NCBI GenBank assembly: GCA_016705005.1
Contig: JADIZB010000012.1
Coordinates: forward strand, 162,274 to 226,273
Direction of reading: 5' to 3'
DNA length: 64,000 nucleotides
Origin: Bacteroidales bacterium
GTDB lineage: Bacteria; Bacteroidota; Bacteroidia; Bacteroidales; Lentimicrobiaceae
Shown here: positions 21,436-29,356 of the stretch, piece after piece
How the letters are laid out: every line of letters begins with the position of its first letter
Numbering within the stretch: position 1 is the first letter of the stretch
Program-made: the position numbers and the translations under genes
The notes under the pieces: generated by a model
The model's input: the letters and a program-made list of their open reading frames with translations, nothing else
The model's database searches: none
Told to the model about the DNA's origin: nothing

Positions 21436-21903
21436 ATGAGAAATCTGATTTCTGGTATCGCTCTTTTGCTCTTTATTTCCGTTTACACATCAGGGTGTTC
21501 GGACCTTTTTAAAAAAAATGGGAGTATAGACGCATTTTCCTGGCTTGAAGGTCATTGGGTAGATTCAACAAATAGTTTCTATGAATCATGGGTTATAGCA
21601 GATATTGAAAGGATGCAGGGAAAGGGTTATCAGATTGCAGACAGCGATACTATATTCGGTGAATCCTTAAGTATTGAAAATGATGGCCGGAGATGGAATT
21701 ACGTGGTTACTTTCGGGGATGAAAATACTGTGTTCCGGTTGGTTAACAAGCCCGGGGACAGCCTTGTTTTTGAAAATCCAGACAACGAATTCCCCAAAAG
21801 GATAACATATCTGAATAAGGGAAATAAGAGTATGTCGGCCATCATTGAAAATCCAGGAGAACCTGAGAAGTTTACCCGATTCAATTTCATTAAGGCAAAA
21901 TAA
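21436..21903 (+). CDS. DUF6265-like lipoprotein
   Basis: A 155-residue protein with lipobox YTSGC (Cys near residue 21). The mature part begins FSWLEGHWVDSTNSFYESW, the conserved start of DUF6265 beta-barrel-like domains, and ends KFTRFNFIKAK. The function of this family is not known. It precedes the DUF456 gene by six bases, so the two are probably co-transcribed. Confidence 0.75.
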   Translation: MRNLISGIALLLFISVYTSGCSDLFKKNGSIDAFSWLEGHWVDSTNSFYESWVIADIERMQGKGYQIADSDTIFGESLSIENDGRRWNYVVTFGDENTVFRLVNKPGDSLVFENPDNEFPKRITYLNKGNKSMSAIIENPGEPEKFTRFNFIKAK

Positions 21904-21909
21904 ATCATC

Positions 21910-22386
21910 ATGGACTGGATGTGGATCACTTTAGGTGTAGTGTTGACAATTGCAGGTATCGCCGGCTGTATACTTCCCTTTATACCAGGACCTCCCTTAA
22001 GTTATTCAGCCCTGCTTGTTTTGCTGATTGTGGATGAGCAGACTTTTACTTCCCGGTTTCTTATTGTATGGTTGCTTGTAACCACTGTAGTTACAATTCT
22101 TGATTATTATGTACCCGTTTGGGGAACCAAAAAGTTTGGAGGCAGCCGGAAAGGTGTCTGGGGAGCTACCATCGGACTGGTAGCCGGAATCTTTTTCTTC
22201 CCTCCTTTTGGAATGATTGCAGGTCCGTTTCTTGGCGCTTTTCTGGGAGAACTCATTGAAGGAAAAGACACTCAGGCAGCACTCAGGTCAGGATTCGGCT
22301 CTTTCATCGGTTTTGTGGCTGGTACAGTAATGAAACTGACGGTTTCGGTAATCATGGCATTCTACTTCTTCAGGGCTGTAATCTGA
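21910..22386 (+). CDS. DUF456 membrane protein
   Basis: A 158-residue polytopic membrane protein with four to five hydrophobic segments and the glycine-rich repeats characteristic of DUF456 (GCILPFIPGPPLSY, WGATIGLVAGIFFFPPFGMI, GPFLGAFLGELIEGK, GSFIGFVAGTVMKL). The function is unknown. Its 3' end overlaps convergent truA by 17 bases. Confidence 0.88.
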   Translation: MDWMWITLGVVLTIAGIAGCILPFIPGPPLSYSALLVLLIVDEQTFTSRFLIVWLLVTTVVTILDYYVPVWGTKKFGGSRKGVWGATIGLVAGIFFFPPFGMIAGPFLGAFLGELIEGKDTQAALRSGFGSFIGFVAGTVMKLTVSVIMAFYFFRAVI

Positions 22387-23137
22387 TATCTTCAGGATAC
22401 TCCACATCTTCAAGAAACAGCCCGCAGGCCGGAACCGACATCCCGGCATCTGACCTGGAGCCTTCTTCAAGGATAACCCTGAATTCATCAATACTGATAC
22501 TGCCCTTCCCTACTTCAAGCAGTGTACCGACAATCGCCCTCACCATATTCCTCAGAAACCTGTTTGCTTTCACCTGGTATATCAGCATGTGTTCCTGCTT
22601 CAGGAAGAAAGATTCAATGATTACACAATCGTTGGTTCTGGTTTGGGTACCTGATTTTGAAAAACAGGTAAAGTCAGTGTATTCCCTGATTATTTCCGCA
22701 GCCAGACTCATGGCCTGCAGGTCAAGTTCACGGGTATAAATCCACGAGTAACTATCTGAAAAAGGGTCTTTCCTGCGGGAGATGTAATAACGGTATGTTC
22801 GTGAAACAGCAGAAAATCTGGCATGAACCTCAGGTTTTACCCTGAAAGCATCGAGAATTACGATTGCTGGGGTAAGTATTCCGTTCAGTTTATATACAAG
22901 TTGTGTAAGCGCATCTTCAGTGAACCTTTCTTCGGTGTCGAAATGTGCATAAAAGCGACGGGCATGTACTCCGGTGTCTGTCCTTCCGGCCCCGGTCAAT
23001 GAAACAGGTTTTCCGCTGAGGATCCTGAGCGCCTTCTCAAGTTCTTCCTGGACAGTAGGAGCATTCGGCTGTGTTTGCCAGCCGTGGAATCCTGTGCCGT
23101 TGTATGCCAGAAACAGAAAATACCTGAAGTTCTCCAT
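22370..23137 (-). CDS. truA: tRNA pseudouridine(38-40) synthase TruA
   Basis: Converts uridines 38-40 of the tRNA anticodon arm to pseudouridine. The 255-residue protein starts RYFLFLAYNGTGFHGWQTQ and contains the catalytic motif GAGRTDTGVHA, followed by the second-half motifs ARFSAVSRTYRYYI and FLRNMVRAIVGTLLEVGKG. Length is normal. It is divergent from the hydrogenase gene hydC with 238 bases between. Confidence 0.95.
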   Translation of the reverse strand: MENFRYFLFLAYNGTGFHGWQTQPNAPTVQEELEKALRILSGKPVSLTGAGRTDTGVHARRFYAHFDTEERFTEDALTQLVYKLNGILTPAIVILDAFRVKPEVHARFSAVSRTYRYYISRRKDPFSDSYSWIYTRELDLQAMSLAAEIIREYTDFTCFSKSGTQTRTNDCVIIESFFLKQEHMLIYQVKANRFLRNMVRAIVGTLLEVGKGSISIDEFRVILEEGSRSDAGMSVPACGLFLEDVEYPEDIRLQP

Positions 23138-23144
23138 TGAATGT

Positions 23145-23152
23145 CAAAAATA
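23145..23152 (-). promoter_or_regulatory. -7 box of truA
   Basis: On the minus strand this reads TATTTTTG, ending only seven bases before the truA ATG. Transcription would start within two to three bases of the start codon, a near-leaderless mRNA. Confidence 0.5.
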
Positions 23153-23258
23153 GCAAAATCCATAAAAGGAACGACACGGTAAAAACCTTCAAAGGCTTTG
23201 TAATAACTGAGTTTAGAACAGTTATAAATTAGGTGGCTCTTGTAAAAAAAGTGCTTAA

Positions 23259-23276
23259 TTGTTAATGCTTTCACAA
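23259..23276 (+). promoter_or_regulatory. Rex-like operator 1 of hydrogenase module 1
   Basis: TTGTTAATGCTTTCACAA is TTGTTAA-N4-TTCACAA, an inverted repeat matching the redox repressor Rex consensus (TTGTKAAnnnnTTMACAA). It covers the -33 region of the promoter. Confidence 0.65.
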
Positions 23277-23285
23277 AAGAATTTT

Positions 23286-23293
23286 TATTTTTG
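23286..23293 (+). promoter_or_regulatory. -7 box of hydrogenase module 1
   Basis: TATTTTTG fits TAnnTTTG and lies between the two Rex-like boxes. No good -33 box is seen at the usual distance. Confidence 0.55.
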
Positions 23294-23301
23294 ACCCTGA
23301 A

Positions 23302-23319
23302 TTGTTAATCAATTCACAA
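23302..23319 (+). promoter_or_regulatory. Rex-like operator 2 of hydrogenase module 1
   Basis: TTGTTAATCAATTCACAA has the same two half-sites and orientation as operator 1, 43 bases downstream, just past the expected transcription start. Paired sites around the -7 box suggest repression. Confidence 0.65.
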
Positions 23320-23375
23320 GTCACACTCAAATTATCATTCAATCAGTACGTTACACTAAATCTTGGAGGATTTCA

Positions 23376-23846
23376 ATGTCAACAACAGAAGTATTAGTTA
23401 AAGAGCTTGTTGAGAAAAACGGCAAGACGCGAAACAGTCTTATGCCTGTTTTACAAGGAATTGTGCACAATGAGCATTTTCTATCAGAGGAAGCGCTGCT
23501 GTGCGTCGCCCGCGAGCTTGACCTGTCAGCTGCAGACGTTTATGGTACTGCTTCATTCTACACCTTTCTCGACACTGTACCCCGTGGCAAAAACATTGTC
23601 AGGGTTTGCAAGACCATCACCTGCCATATGAAAGGCAAGGATGAGATCATCAAGGCATTGGGCAATGCACTCAAAATAAAGGTTGGTGAGACAACCAACG
23701 ATAAGAAATTCACGCTCCTGACTGCCAATTGCCTTGGATGGTGCCATAAGGGACCCGTTATGCTGGTAAACGACGACATCTATCCGGATCTTACCACTCA
23801 GAAAGCGCTTGAAATCATTGAAGAGTATGCCAAAGATGTAAAGTAG
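23376..23846 (+). CDS. hydC: NAD-linked [FeFe]-hydrogenase gamma subunit (NuoE/HydC-like), module 1
   Basis: A 156-residue thioredoxin-fold [2Fe-2S] subunit like NuoE of complex I. The cluster ligands are C78-x4-C83 and C119-x3-C123. VYGTASFYTFL is the conserved family segment. It relays electrons to or from the flavin subunit. A clear Shine-Dalgarno, GGAGGA, stands five bases before the ATG, unusual in this phylum. It is the first gene of the hydC-hydB-hydA unit and follows two Rex-like operators. Confidence 0.9.
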   Translation: MSTTEVLVKELVEKNGKTRNSLMPVLQGIVHNEHFLSEEALLCVARELDLSAADVYGTASFYTFLDTVPRGKNIVRVCKTITCHMKGKDEIIKALGNALKIKVGETTNDKKFTLLTANCLGWCHKGPVMLVNDDIYPDLTTQKALEIIEEYAKDVK

Positions 23847-23882
23847 GCTAACGAAAGGTCACAAACAAAAACATTCAATCAA

Positions 23883-25049
23883 ATGGAAAATAATCTTAAG
23901 AAAGTCGATATAATATTTGAGATTGATGAAAAGCAATCACCCCTTGCCATTCTGGAAAAAACTGTTAAAAGGCCGGCTGATGAAATCATTCTGGACCTGA
24001 TCGACAGCGGACTGAAAGGTCGTGGAGGTGCCGGTTTCCCGACCGGACTCAAATGGAAATTCACCAGGAATGAAGACAGTGAAGTAAAATATGTGATCTG
24101 CAATGCAGATGAAGGGGAACCCGGAACATTTAAGGATCGTGAAATCATCGACAGGGTTCCTGAAAAAATATTTGCCGGAATGGCCATCTGTGGTTTTGTA
24201 ATCGGAGCCAAAGAAGGCTACATTTACCTCCGTGGTGAATACAACTTCTTACTGAAAAACCTTCAGAAGAAACTGGATGAATTCAATGCAGGAATGAAAA
24301 AAACCGGCATCGATTTCACCATTTACATCAAATCGGGCAGCGGCGCGTATGTTTGCGGTGAAGAGAGTGCCTTGTTCGAATCGATGGAAGGGAAACGGGG
24401 AGAACCCAGGAACAAGCCCCCCTACCCCACTGTTGCAGGATACAACAGCAAACCTACTGTTATCAACAATGTTGAAACCCTTGTCTATACCACGATGATA
24501 TGCCATATGGGACCTGAGCGGTTTAAAGCGCTTGGTACCAAGGACTCACGGGGATCAAAAGTTTTCTCGGTTTCTGGTGATACCCCAATCTCCGGCATCT
24601 ATGAACTGGAACTTGGAATGCCGCTCAATGAATTTGTTGATGGTTTCGGTGATGGTGACACCAAAGCAGTCCAGGTTGGCGGTGCTTCGGGTCATTGCGT
24701 ACCCCGCAAGAAATTCAACGACACGATCATAGGATTCGAAGGCATTCCGACCGGAGGCTCGATGATGATTTTCAACAGTTCCCGCTCCATGTACAATGTT
24801 CTTCATGATTACCTCGAGTTTTTTACTGAAGAATCATGCGGACAATGCACTCCATGCAGGGTCGGATGCCAGCAACTCCTGAAAGGCATTGAAGCTGTAA
24901 AACGCGGAGAACGCCCGCCTGCTTATCTTGATGACCTGAAAAAACTGACCGCCACGATGAAAATTGCCGCAAAATGCGGACTTGGTCAGTCAGTTGGAAA
25001 TCCCTTCAATTCAATCATTGATAATTTCAGGGAAGAGATCATTTACTAA
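23883..25049 (+). CDS. hydB: NADH-binding hydrogenase beta subunit, short NuoF/HydB form, module 1
   Basis: A 388-residue flavoprotein that exchanges electrons with NAD(H). The FMN/NADH-binding loop is GLKGRGGAGFPTGLKW (residues 44-59), followed by CNADEGEPGTFKDR and the substrate segment GSGAYVCGEESALFES. The [4Fe-4S] ligands are in ESCGQCTPCR (C319, C322, C325) plus the later KCGLG cysteine. Compared with HydB of module 2 it lacks both the N-terminal thioredoxin-like domain and the C-terminal two-cluster ferredoxin domain. That minimal form is linked in the literature to NADH-dependent non-bifurcating hydrogenases; here it is an inference. Confidence 0.92.
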   Translation: MENNLKKVDIIFEIDEKQSPLAILEKTVKRPADEIILDLIDSGLKGRGGAGFPTGLKWKFTRNEDSEVKYVICNADEGEPGTFKDREIIDRVPEKIFAGMAICGFVIGAKEGYIYLRGEYNFLLKNLQKKLDEFNAGMKKTGIDFTIYIKSGSGAYVCGEESALFESMEGKRGEPRNKPPYPTVAGYNSKPTVINNVETLVYTTMICHMGPERFKALGTKDSRGSKVFSVSGDTPISGIYELELGMPLNEFVDGFGDGDTKAVQVGGASGHCVPRKKFNDTIIGFEGIPTGGSMMIFNSSRSMYNVLHDYLEFFTEESCGQCTPCRVGCQQLLKGIEAVKRGERPPAYLDDLKKLTATMKIAAKCGLGQSVGNPFNSIIDNFREEIIY

Positions 25050-25143
25050 GTAAAAAGTATAAAGTAAAGGGCTGATTCAAAACAGAGGCCATTGTTGGTC
25101 AGAGTTTCAGGAAGCCTAAACGAACTTAAAAGCAAGCGAAATC
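25050..25143. other. Gap between hydB and hydA of module 1
   Basis: 94 bases. The first 20 contain AGTAAAAAGTATAAAGTAAA, a short heptad-type tract like that near 17150. No promoter or terminator is seen, so co-transcription is likely. Confidence 0.5.
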
Positions 25144-26937
25144 ATGAGCAAATATTTAGTTAACCTTAAGATCAACAACATGCCCATCGCGGTGGAAGAG
25201 GGCACGACCATTCTTGAGGCAGCAAAAAAGCTGAATTTCAGAATACCCACCCTATGTAATCATCCCGACCTTACTGTAGCCGGCAATTGCCGTGTATGCG
25301 TTGTAGAGGTCAAAGGTGCAAGATTACTTGCAGCTGCCTGCGCCACTCCTGTCTCCGAAGGAATGGAAGTACTGACCAACAGTGAAAAAGTCAGGATAGC
25401 CCGCAAACATATCGTTGAGTTGCTTCTTGCCGAACACAATGCCGATTGTACCAAATGTTTCAAAAACGGTCATTGCGAACTTCAGGATCTCTCCGGTGAA
25501 TACAGGATTGGCGATCACGTTTTTCTTGATCTGGTAAAACCATCATCAAAGATCCAGGACATTTCCTCTCCTTCAATTGTGAAGGACGACAGCAAGTGTA
25601 TCCGTTGCCAGCGTTGTGTGAGAACCTGTACCGAACTTCAGGGTGTTAGCGCACTTGGTGTGGTTAACAAGGGCGACCACCAGAGAATCTCAACATTCCT
25701 CAATAAGCCTCTGCATGAAGTGGTTTGCACCAACTGCGGACAATGTATCAACCGTTGTCCAACGGGAGCACTGACCGAACGCAATTACATCGAGGAAGTT
25801 TGGAATGCCCTTTATAACCCCTCCAAATTTGTTGTAGTACAAACGGCACCCGCAACACGTATTGCATTGGGAGAAGATCTCGGCATCCAGGTTGGTGAAA
25901 GGGTAACCGGAAAAATGGTAGCAGCCCTTAAAAAACTGGGATTCAATAAAGTGCTGGATACTGATTTTACTGCTGACCTCACAATTATGGAAGAAGGCAC
26001 GGAACTGCTGACCAGGTTGAAAAAAGCATTGGTCGACAAGGATGAAAAAGTAGTTCTGCCAATGATGACCTCCTGCTCACCGGGATGGATCAAATTCCAG
26101 GAGCACATGTATCCCGAACTTCTGGACAATCTGTCGACCTGCAAGTCGCCACAGCAAATGTTTGGTGCTGTTGCCAAGACTTATTATGCAGATAAAATCA
26201 ACATCAAGGCCCAGGATATGATTGTAGTTTCCATCATGCCCTGCGTAGCCAAGAAATTTGAGTGTGAGCGTCCCGAAATGCGCGACAGTGGATATCAGGA
26301 TGTTGATTATGTATTAACTACCCGGGAATTGGCGATGATGATCAAACAGGCCGGTATCGATTTCGACAAGCTTGAGGATGAGCACTACGACAGCATTCTT
26401 GGTGAATCGACCGGTGCTGCAGTTATCTTCGGTGCTACAGGCGGTGTAATGGAAGCTGCACTCCGCACTGCCTATGAGATTGTTACCGGAAGAGAGGTTC
26501 CGTTTACCAACCTCAACATCAAACCTGTTCGTGGCATGGAAGGCATCAAGGAAGCATCCATCAAGATCAAGAGTGTGAAACCGGAATGGAGTTTCCTGGA
26601 AGGAGTTGAGTTGAATGTAGCCATTGCACACGGTCTGGCCAATGCGAGAAAGCTTATGGAAAAGGTAAGAAGCGGGGAAGCATCCTATCATTTCATCGAA
26701 ATCATGGGTTGCCCAGGTGGATGTCTCGGTGGAGGCGGTCAGCCTATTCCTACCTCTCCCGAAATCAGGAAGAAAAGGGCGGAGGCCATCTATAGTGAAG
26801 ACCTTGAAATGGTCATCAGGAAGTCGCACGAAAACCCGGAAGTGGCTGAGATTTACCGTGAGTTTCTCGGTGAACCACTCGGGCATAAATCGCATGACCT
26901 GCTTCATACGCACTACAAAGTCAGAAAACGGTACTAA
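25144..26937 (+). CDS. hydA: [FeFe]-hydrogenase catalytic subunit HydA, module 1
   Basis: A 597-residue H2-forming or H2-oxidising enzyme. In order: NuoG-like [2Fe-2S] domain (TLCNHPDLTVAGNCRVC), His-Cys3 [4Fe-4S] motif (HNADCTKC and GHC), two [4Fe-4S] ferredoxin motifs (CIRCQRCVRTC, CGQCINRCPTG), and the H-cluster domain with L1 TSCSPGW, L2 MPCVAKKFE and L3 MGCPGGCLGGGGQP. Cys311 aligns with the proton-relay cysteine, but the next residue, the first [4Fe-4S] ligand in CpI, is Ser312. Cys367, Cys523 and Cys527 are the other three ligands. The small-subunit-type tail HKSHDLLHTHY is present. Confidence 0.95.
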   Translation: MSKYLVNLKINNMPIAVEEGTTILEAAKKLNFRIPTLCNHPDLTVAGNCRVCVVEVKGARLLAAACATPVSEGMEVLTNSEKVRIARKHIVELLLAEHNADCTKCFKNGHCELQDLSGEYRIGDHVFLDLVKPSSKIQDISSPSIVKDDSKCIRCQRCVRTCTELQGVSALGVVNKGDHQRISTFLNKPLHEVVCTNCGQCINRCPTGALTERNYIEEVWNALYNPSKFVVVQTAPATRIALGEDLGIQVGERVTGKMVAALKKLGFNKVLDTDFTADLTIMEEGTELLTRLKKALVDKDEKVVLPMMTSCSPGWIKFQEHMYPELLDNLSTCKSPQQMFGAVAKTYYADKINIKAQDMIVVSIMPCVAKKFECERPEMRDSGYQDVDYVLTTRELAMMIKQAGIDFDKLEDEHYDSILGESTGAAVIFGATGGVMEAALRTAYEIVTGREVPFTNLNIKPVRGMEGIKEASIKIKSVKPEWSFLEGVELNVAIAHGLANARKLMEKVRSGEASYHFIEIMGCPGGCLGGGGQPIPTSPEIRKKRAEAIYSEDLEMVIRKSHENPEVAEIYREFLGEPLGHKSHDLLHTHYKVRKRY

Positions 26938-26958
26938 TAGCTATAATTATCAAATCTC

Positions 26959-26992
26959 GGGAGGATGGCTAAAGCCATCCTCTCCTGTTTTT
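26959..26992 (+). terminator. Terminator of hydrogenase module 1
   Basis: GAGGATGGCT and AGCCATCCTC form a ten-pair stem around AA, followed by TGTTTTT. It separates module 1 from the next operon. Confidence 0.88.
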
Positions 26993-27067
26993 AGTTAAAA
27001 TAGGATTAGCCTATGGCCCTATTTTATAGTGCTTTAACTGCAGTTAATTAGAACAAAAATAAATTAC

Positions 27068-27102
27068 TTGTTATTTTATTCACAATGTGAATTTATTAAC
27101 AA
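27068..27102 (+). promoter_or_regulatory. Double Rex-like operator of the regulator/module 2 operon
   Basis: Two 18-base boxes share one base: TTGTTATTTTATTCACAA (27068-27085) and ATGTGAATTTATTAACAA (27085-27102). Each differs from TTGTKAA-N4-TTMACAA at one position, and together they make a symmetric dyad centred at 27085. The block lies just upstream of the -33 box. Confidence 0.6.
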
Positions 27103-27108
27103 TAAAAC

Positions 27109-27139
27109 TTGTTTGGTATTTTTATACTATTTACTTTTG
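27109..27139 (+). promoter_or_regulatory. Promoter of the regulator/module 2 operon
   Basis: TTG at 27109-27111 (or TTTG at 27112-27115) and TACTTTTG at 27132-27139. With TTG the spacing is 20 bases. Expected leader is about 60 bases. Confidence 0.7.
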
Positions 27140-27203
27140 CAGCACCATTTGAAGTAACTGTTTGTGATCCCGCACTGATTAACTTGTGCTTAAACTAAAA
27201 AAA

Positions 27204-27548
27204 ATGAAAATTAGAGAGGTTGTAGAACTGCTGAATGCAAAAGTTGTTTCGGGCCAGGCCTTGTTGGATGCTGAAGTTGAGTATTGCTTTGCTTCTGATC
27301 TGATGAGTGATGTGCTGACCGTTGAAACCGACAATCTGATGTTACTTACCGGACTGGCCAATTTACAGACCATTCGTACTTCAGAGATGTCTGATATTTC
27401 GAAAATAATTTTTGTCAGAAAAAAGAAGGCAACCGATGAAATGATCAAACTTGCCGCTGAAAATGAAATGATACTGATTGAGTGTGACTACTCCATGTTC
27501 AAAACCAGCGGCATACTCTATAAATCCGGTTTAAAACCGGTGTATTGA
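27204..27548 (+). CDS. DRTGG-domain protein 1
   Basis: A 114-residue protein of the DRTGG fold, a small ligand-binding domain otherwise found in phosphotransacetylases and some sensor proteins. Visible family features are the N-terminal KIREVVELLNAKVVSG, ASDLMSDVL and a terminal SGILYKSGLKPVY. The ATG at 27204 is preferred over a GTG at 27186 because the family starts there. First gene of the six-gene regulatory set before hydrogenase module 2. Ligand and partner are unknown; a related copy lies at 29357. Confidence 0.8.
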   Translation: MKIREVVELLNAKVVSGQALLDAEVEYCFASDLMSDVLTVETDNLMLLTGLANLQTIRTSEMSDISKIIFVRKKKATDEMIKLAAENEMILIECDYSMFKTSGILYKSGLKPVY

Positions 27549-27549
27549 A

Positions 27550-27969
27550 ATGATGCATTTTGAGTATCATGTTGAAGGTGGCAATTTCACCAAAGCAGGT
27601 GCCGCATCCAGCCAGTTGAAGAAGATTCTGAAACAGCTGAATGTAGATCCGAAGATCATCAAGCGGATCGTGGTGGCATTGTATGAAGCGGAAGTGAATA
27701 TTGTGGCCCATGCTTTTGAGGGCGATATTTTCATCGACATTGATACTGAAAAAATCGGGATTAAACTGGTTGATCAGGGACCTGGGATTGCTGACATTGA
27801 ACTTGCCATGCAGAAGGGTTATTCCACTGCTTCGCCGAGTGTGAGGGAAATGGGATTTGGCGCAGGAATGGGTCTGCCAAATATTAAGAACAACAGTGAT
27901 GAACTTAAAATCACCTCGCAGGTGAATATAGGAACCACAGTAGAATTAGTAACATACCTTAATCAGTAG
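27550..27969 (+). CDS. RsbT/RsbW-like serine-kinase-type ATPase
   Basis: A 139-residue stand-alone GHKL ATPase domain. The N box is VALYEAEVNIVAHA, the G1 box DQGPGI, and the G2 region GFGAGMGLPNI. That makes it like the anti-sigma/switch kinases RsbW and RsbT, which phosphorylate a STAS-domain partner. No STAS or sigma gene is adjacent. It starts one base after the DRTGG gene. In this setting it may respond to or act on the neighbouring HydS-like protein; that is inference. Confidence 0.87.
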   Translation: MMHFEYHVEGGNFTKAGAASSQLKKILKQLNVDPKIIKRIVVALYEAEVNIVAHAFEGDIFIDIDTEKIGIKLVDQGPGIADIELAMQKGYSTASPSVREMGFGAGMGLPNIKNNSDELKITSQVNIGTTVELVTYLNQ

Positions 27970-27978
27970 GAACAGGCC

Positions 27979-29355
27979 ATGGAAACCGGCAATTTTCATC
28001 ATGCACTCAAAATCCGTGAAGATCTGTGTATCGGTTGTTCACATTGCATGAATGTATGTCCTACCGAAGCCATAAGGGTAAGAAACGGTAAATCAGTTCT
28101 TTTTGGTGACCGTTGTGTTGATTGCGGTGAATGCTTCAGGGTTTGCCCTGTAAGTGCCATTATTATTGACCATGATGACTTCAACCACATCTTTGACTAT
28201 AAATACCGTGTAGCTCTAGTTCCAGCTGTATTTACCGGTCAGTTCCCTGAAGACATCTCACTGCGTCAGATACACAGCGTAATGCTGGAATTGGGATTTA
28301 CCCATATTTATGAAGTGGAGAACGGGGTGGAAATTCTGTCCAAAGCGATCAATGATTATACTGAAAAGCATTCAGAAAATAAACCGTTGATTTCCTCTTT
28401 TTGTCCGGCGATCATCCGGTTAATTCAGGTGAAATTTCCTTCGCTGGTCGATAACATCATCCGGCTTAAACCTCCATTGGATATCTCAGCGCACTTCCTG
28501 AAAAAAGAACTGCTTACCATGGGAATCCCTGCCGAAGAAATCGGCATATTCTATGTTACGCCATGTGCGGCAAAAATAGCAGCCATCAAAGATCCCGTAG
28601 GTGAATCCACCTCCCCCATTGCTGGTGTGATCAACATGGATTTTCTTTTTAATAAAGTCTACCGAAAAGTGAAGCAGCAGAACGGACAGTCCTGCGCAAT
28701 CCCCGTCTCAGGTAAACTCTCAGGCAAAGCCACCTGCTGGTCACTCACCAACGGCGAAGCAAGTCAGATCAGCGGGCGCTGCCTGGCGATTGACGAGATA
28801 CACAATGTGATTGAATTTCTTGAGAAAATAGAAAACGAAGAAATCACAGACATTGATTTCCTGGAATTAAGGGCGTGTGATGAAAGTTGTGCCGGGGGTG
28901 TGCTGACCACCAGCAACCGTTTCCTGTCAGTTGAAAGGCTCAGAAATCACGCCGATTCCTATCACGAAAGTGATGAACCCACCCACCCGGATGCATTCAG
29001 GAAAATTACCAGTGAGTCTGAATACCTGACAAGTAAGATCTCAATCGAACCCATTAAGCCGAGGTCGATCCTGAAACTTGATGAAAACATGGCCGAGGCC
29101 ATGAAAAAAATGGAAAAAGTCAATCGCATCATGCAGCTTCTTCCAATGGTAGATTGCGGCATTTGCGGAGCCCCCTCTTGTCAGTCGCTTGCACAGGATA
29201 TAGCTCAGGGTGAAGGTGGTATCCAGCAGTGTATCTTCATTCAGAAAATTCTGGAACAAAAGGGTGAAATGAGCCTGGATGACAGTGTTGAAGTGATGCA
29301 GAGTATCTGGGGATTTGGTAAAACCAATAAATACAGGGATATTAAAGGAATCTGA
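27979..29355 (+). CDS. hydS: HydS-like putative sensory [FeFe]-hydrogenase
   Basis: A 458-residue protein: two ferredoxin [4Fe-4S] motifs (C17/20/23/27 and C46/49/52/56), a diverged H-cluster domain, and a C-terminal four-cysteine Fe-S motif (C394, C397, C402, C419). All four H-cluster cube ligands have counterparts: C142 in SSFCPAI, C197 in TPCAAK, C301 and C305 in ACDESCAGG. The spacing C142-C197 (55) equals that of CpI. Lys200 is kept, but Phe141 replaces the proton-relay cysteine. Such proteins are proposed H2 sensors (HydS, group C/D). There is no PAS domain. Confidence 0.8.
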   Translation: METGNFHHALKIREDLCIGCSHCMNVCPTEAIRVRNGKSVLFGDRCVDCGECFRVCPVSAIIIDHDDFNHIFDYKYRVALVPAVFTGQFPEDISLRQIHSVMLELGFTHIYEVENGVEILSKAINDYTEKHSENKPLISSFCPAIIRLIQVKFPSLVDNIIRLKPPLDISAHFLKKELLTMGIPAEEIGIFYVTPCAAKIAAIKDPVGESTSPIAGVINMDFLFNKVYRKVKQQNGQSCAIPVSGKLSGKATCWSLTNGEASQISGRCLAIDEIHNVIEFLEKIENEEITDIDFLELRACDESCAGGVLTTSNRFLSVERLRNHADSYHESDEPTHPDAFRKITSESEYLTSKISIEPIKPRSILKLDENMAEAMKKMEKVNRIMQLLPMVDCGICGAPSCQSLAQDIAQGEGGIQQCIFIQKILEQKGEMSLDDSVEVMQSIWGFGKTNKYRDIKGI

Positions 29356-29356
29356 A

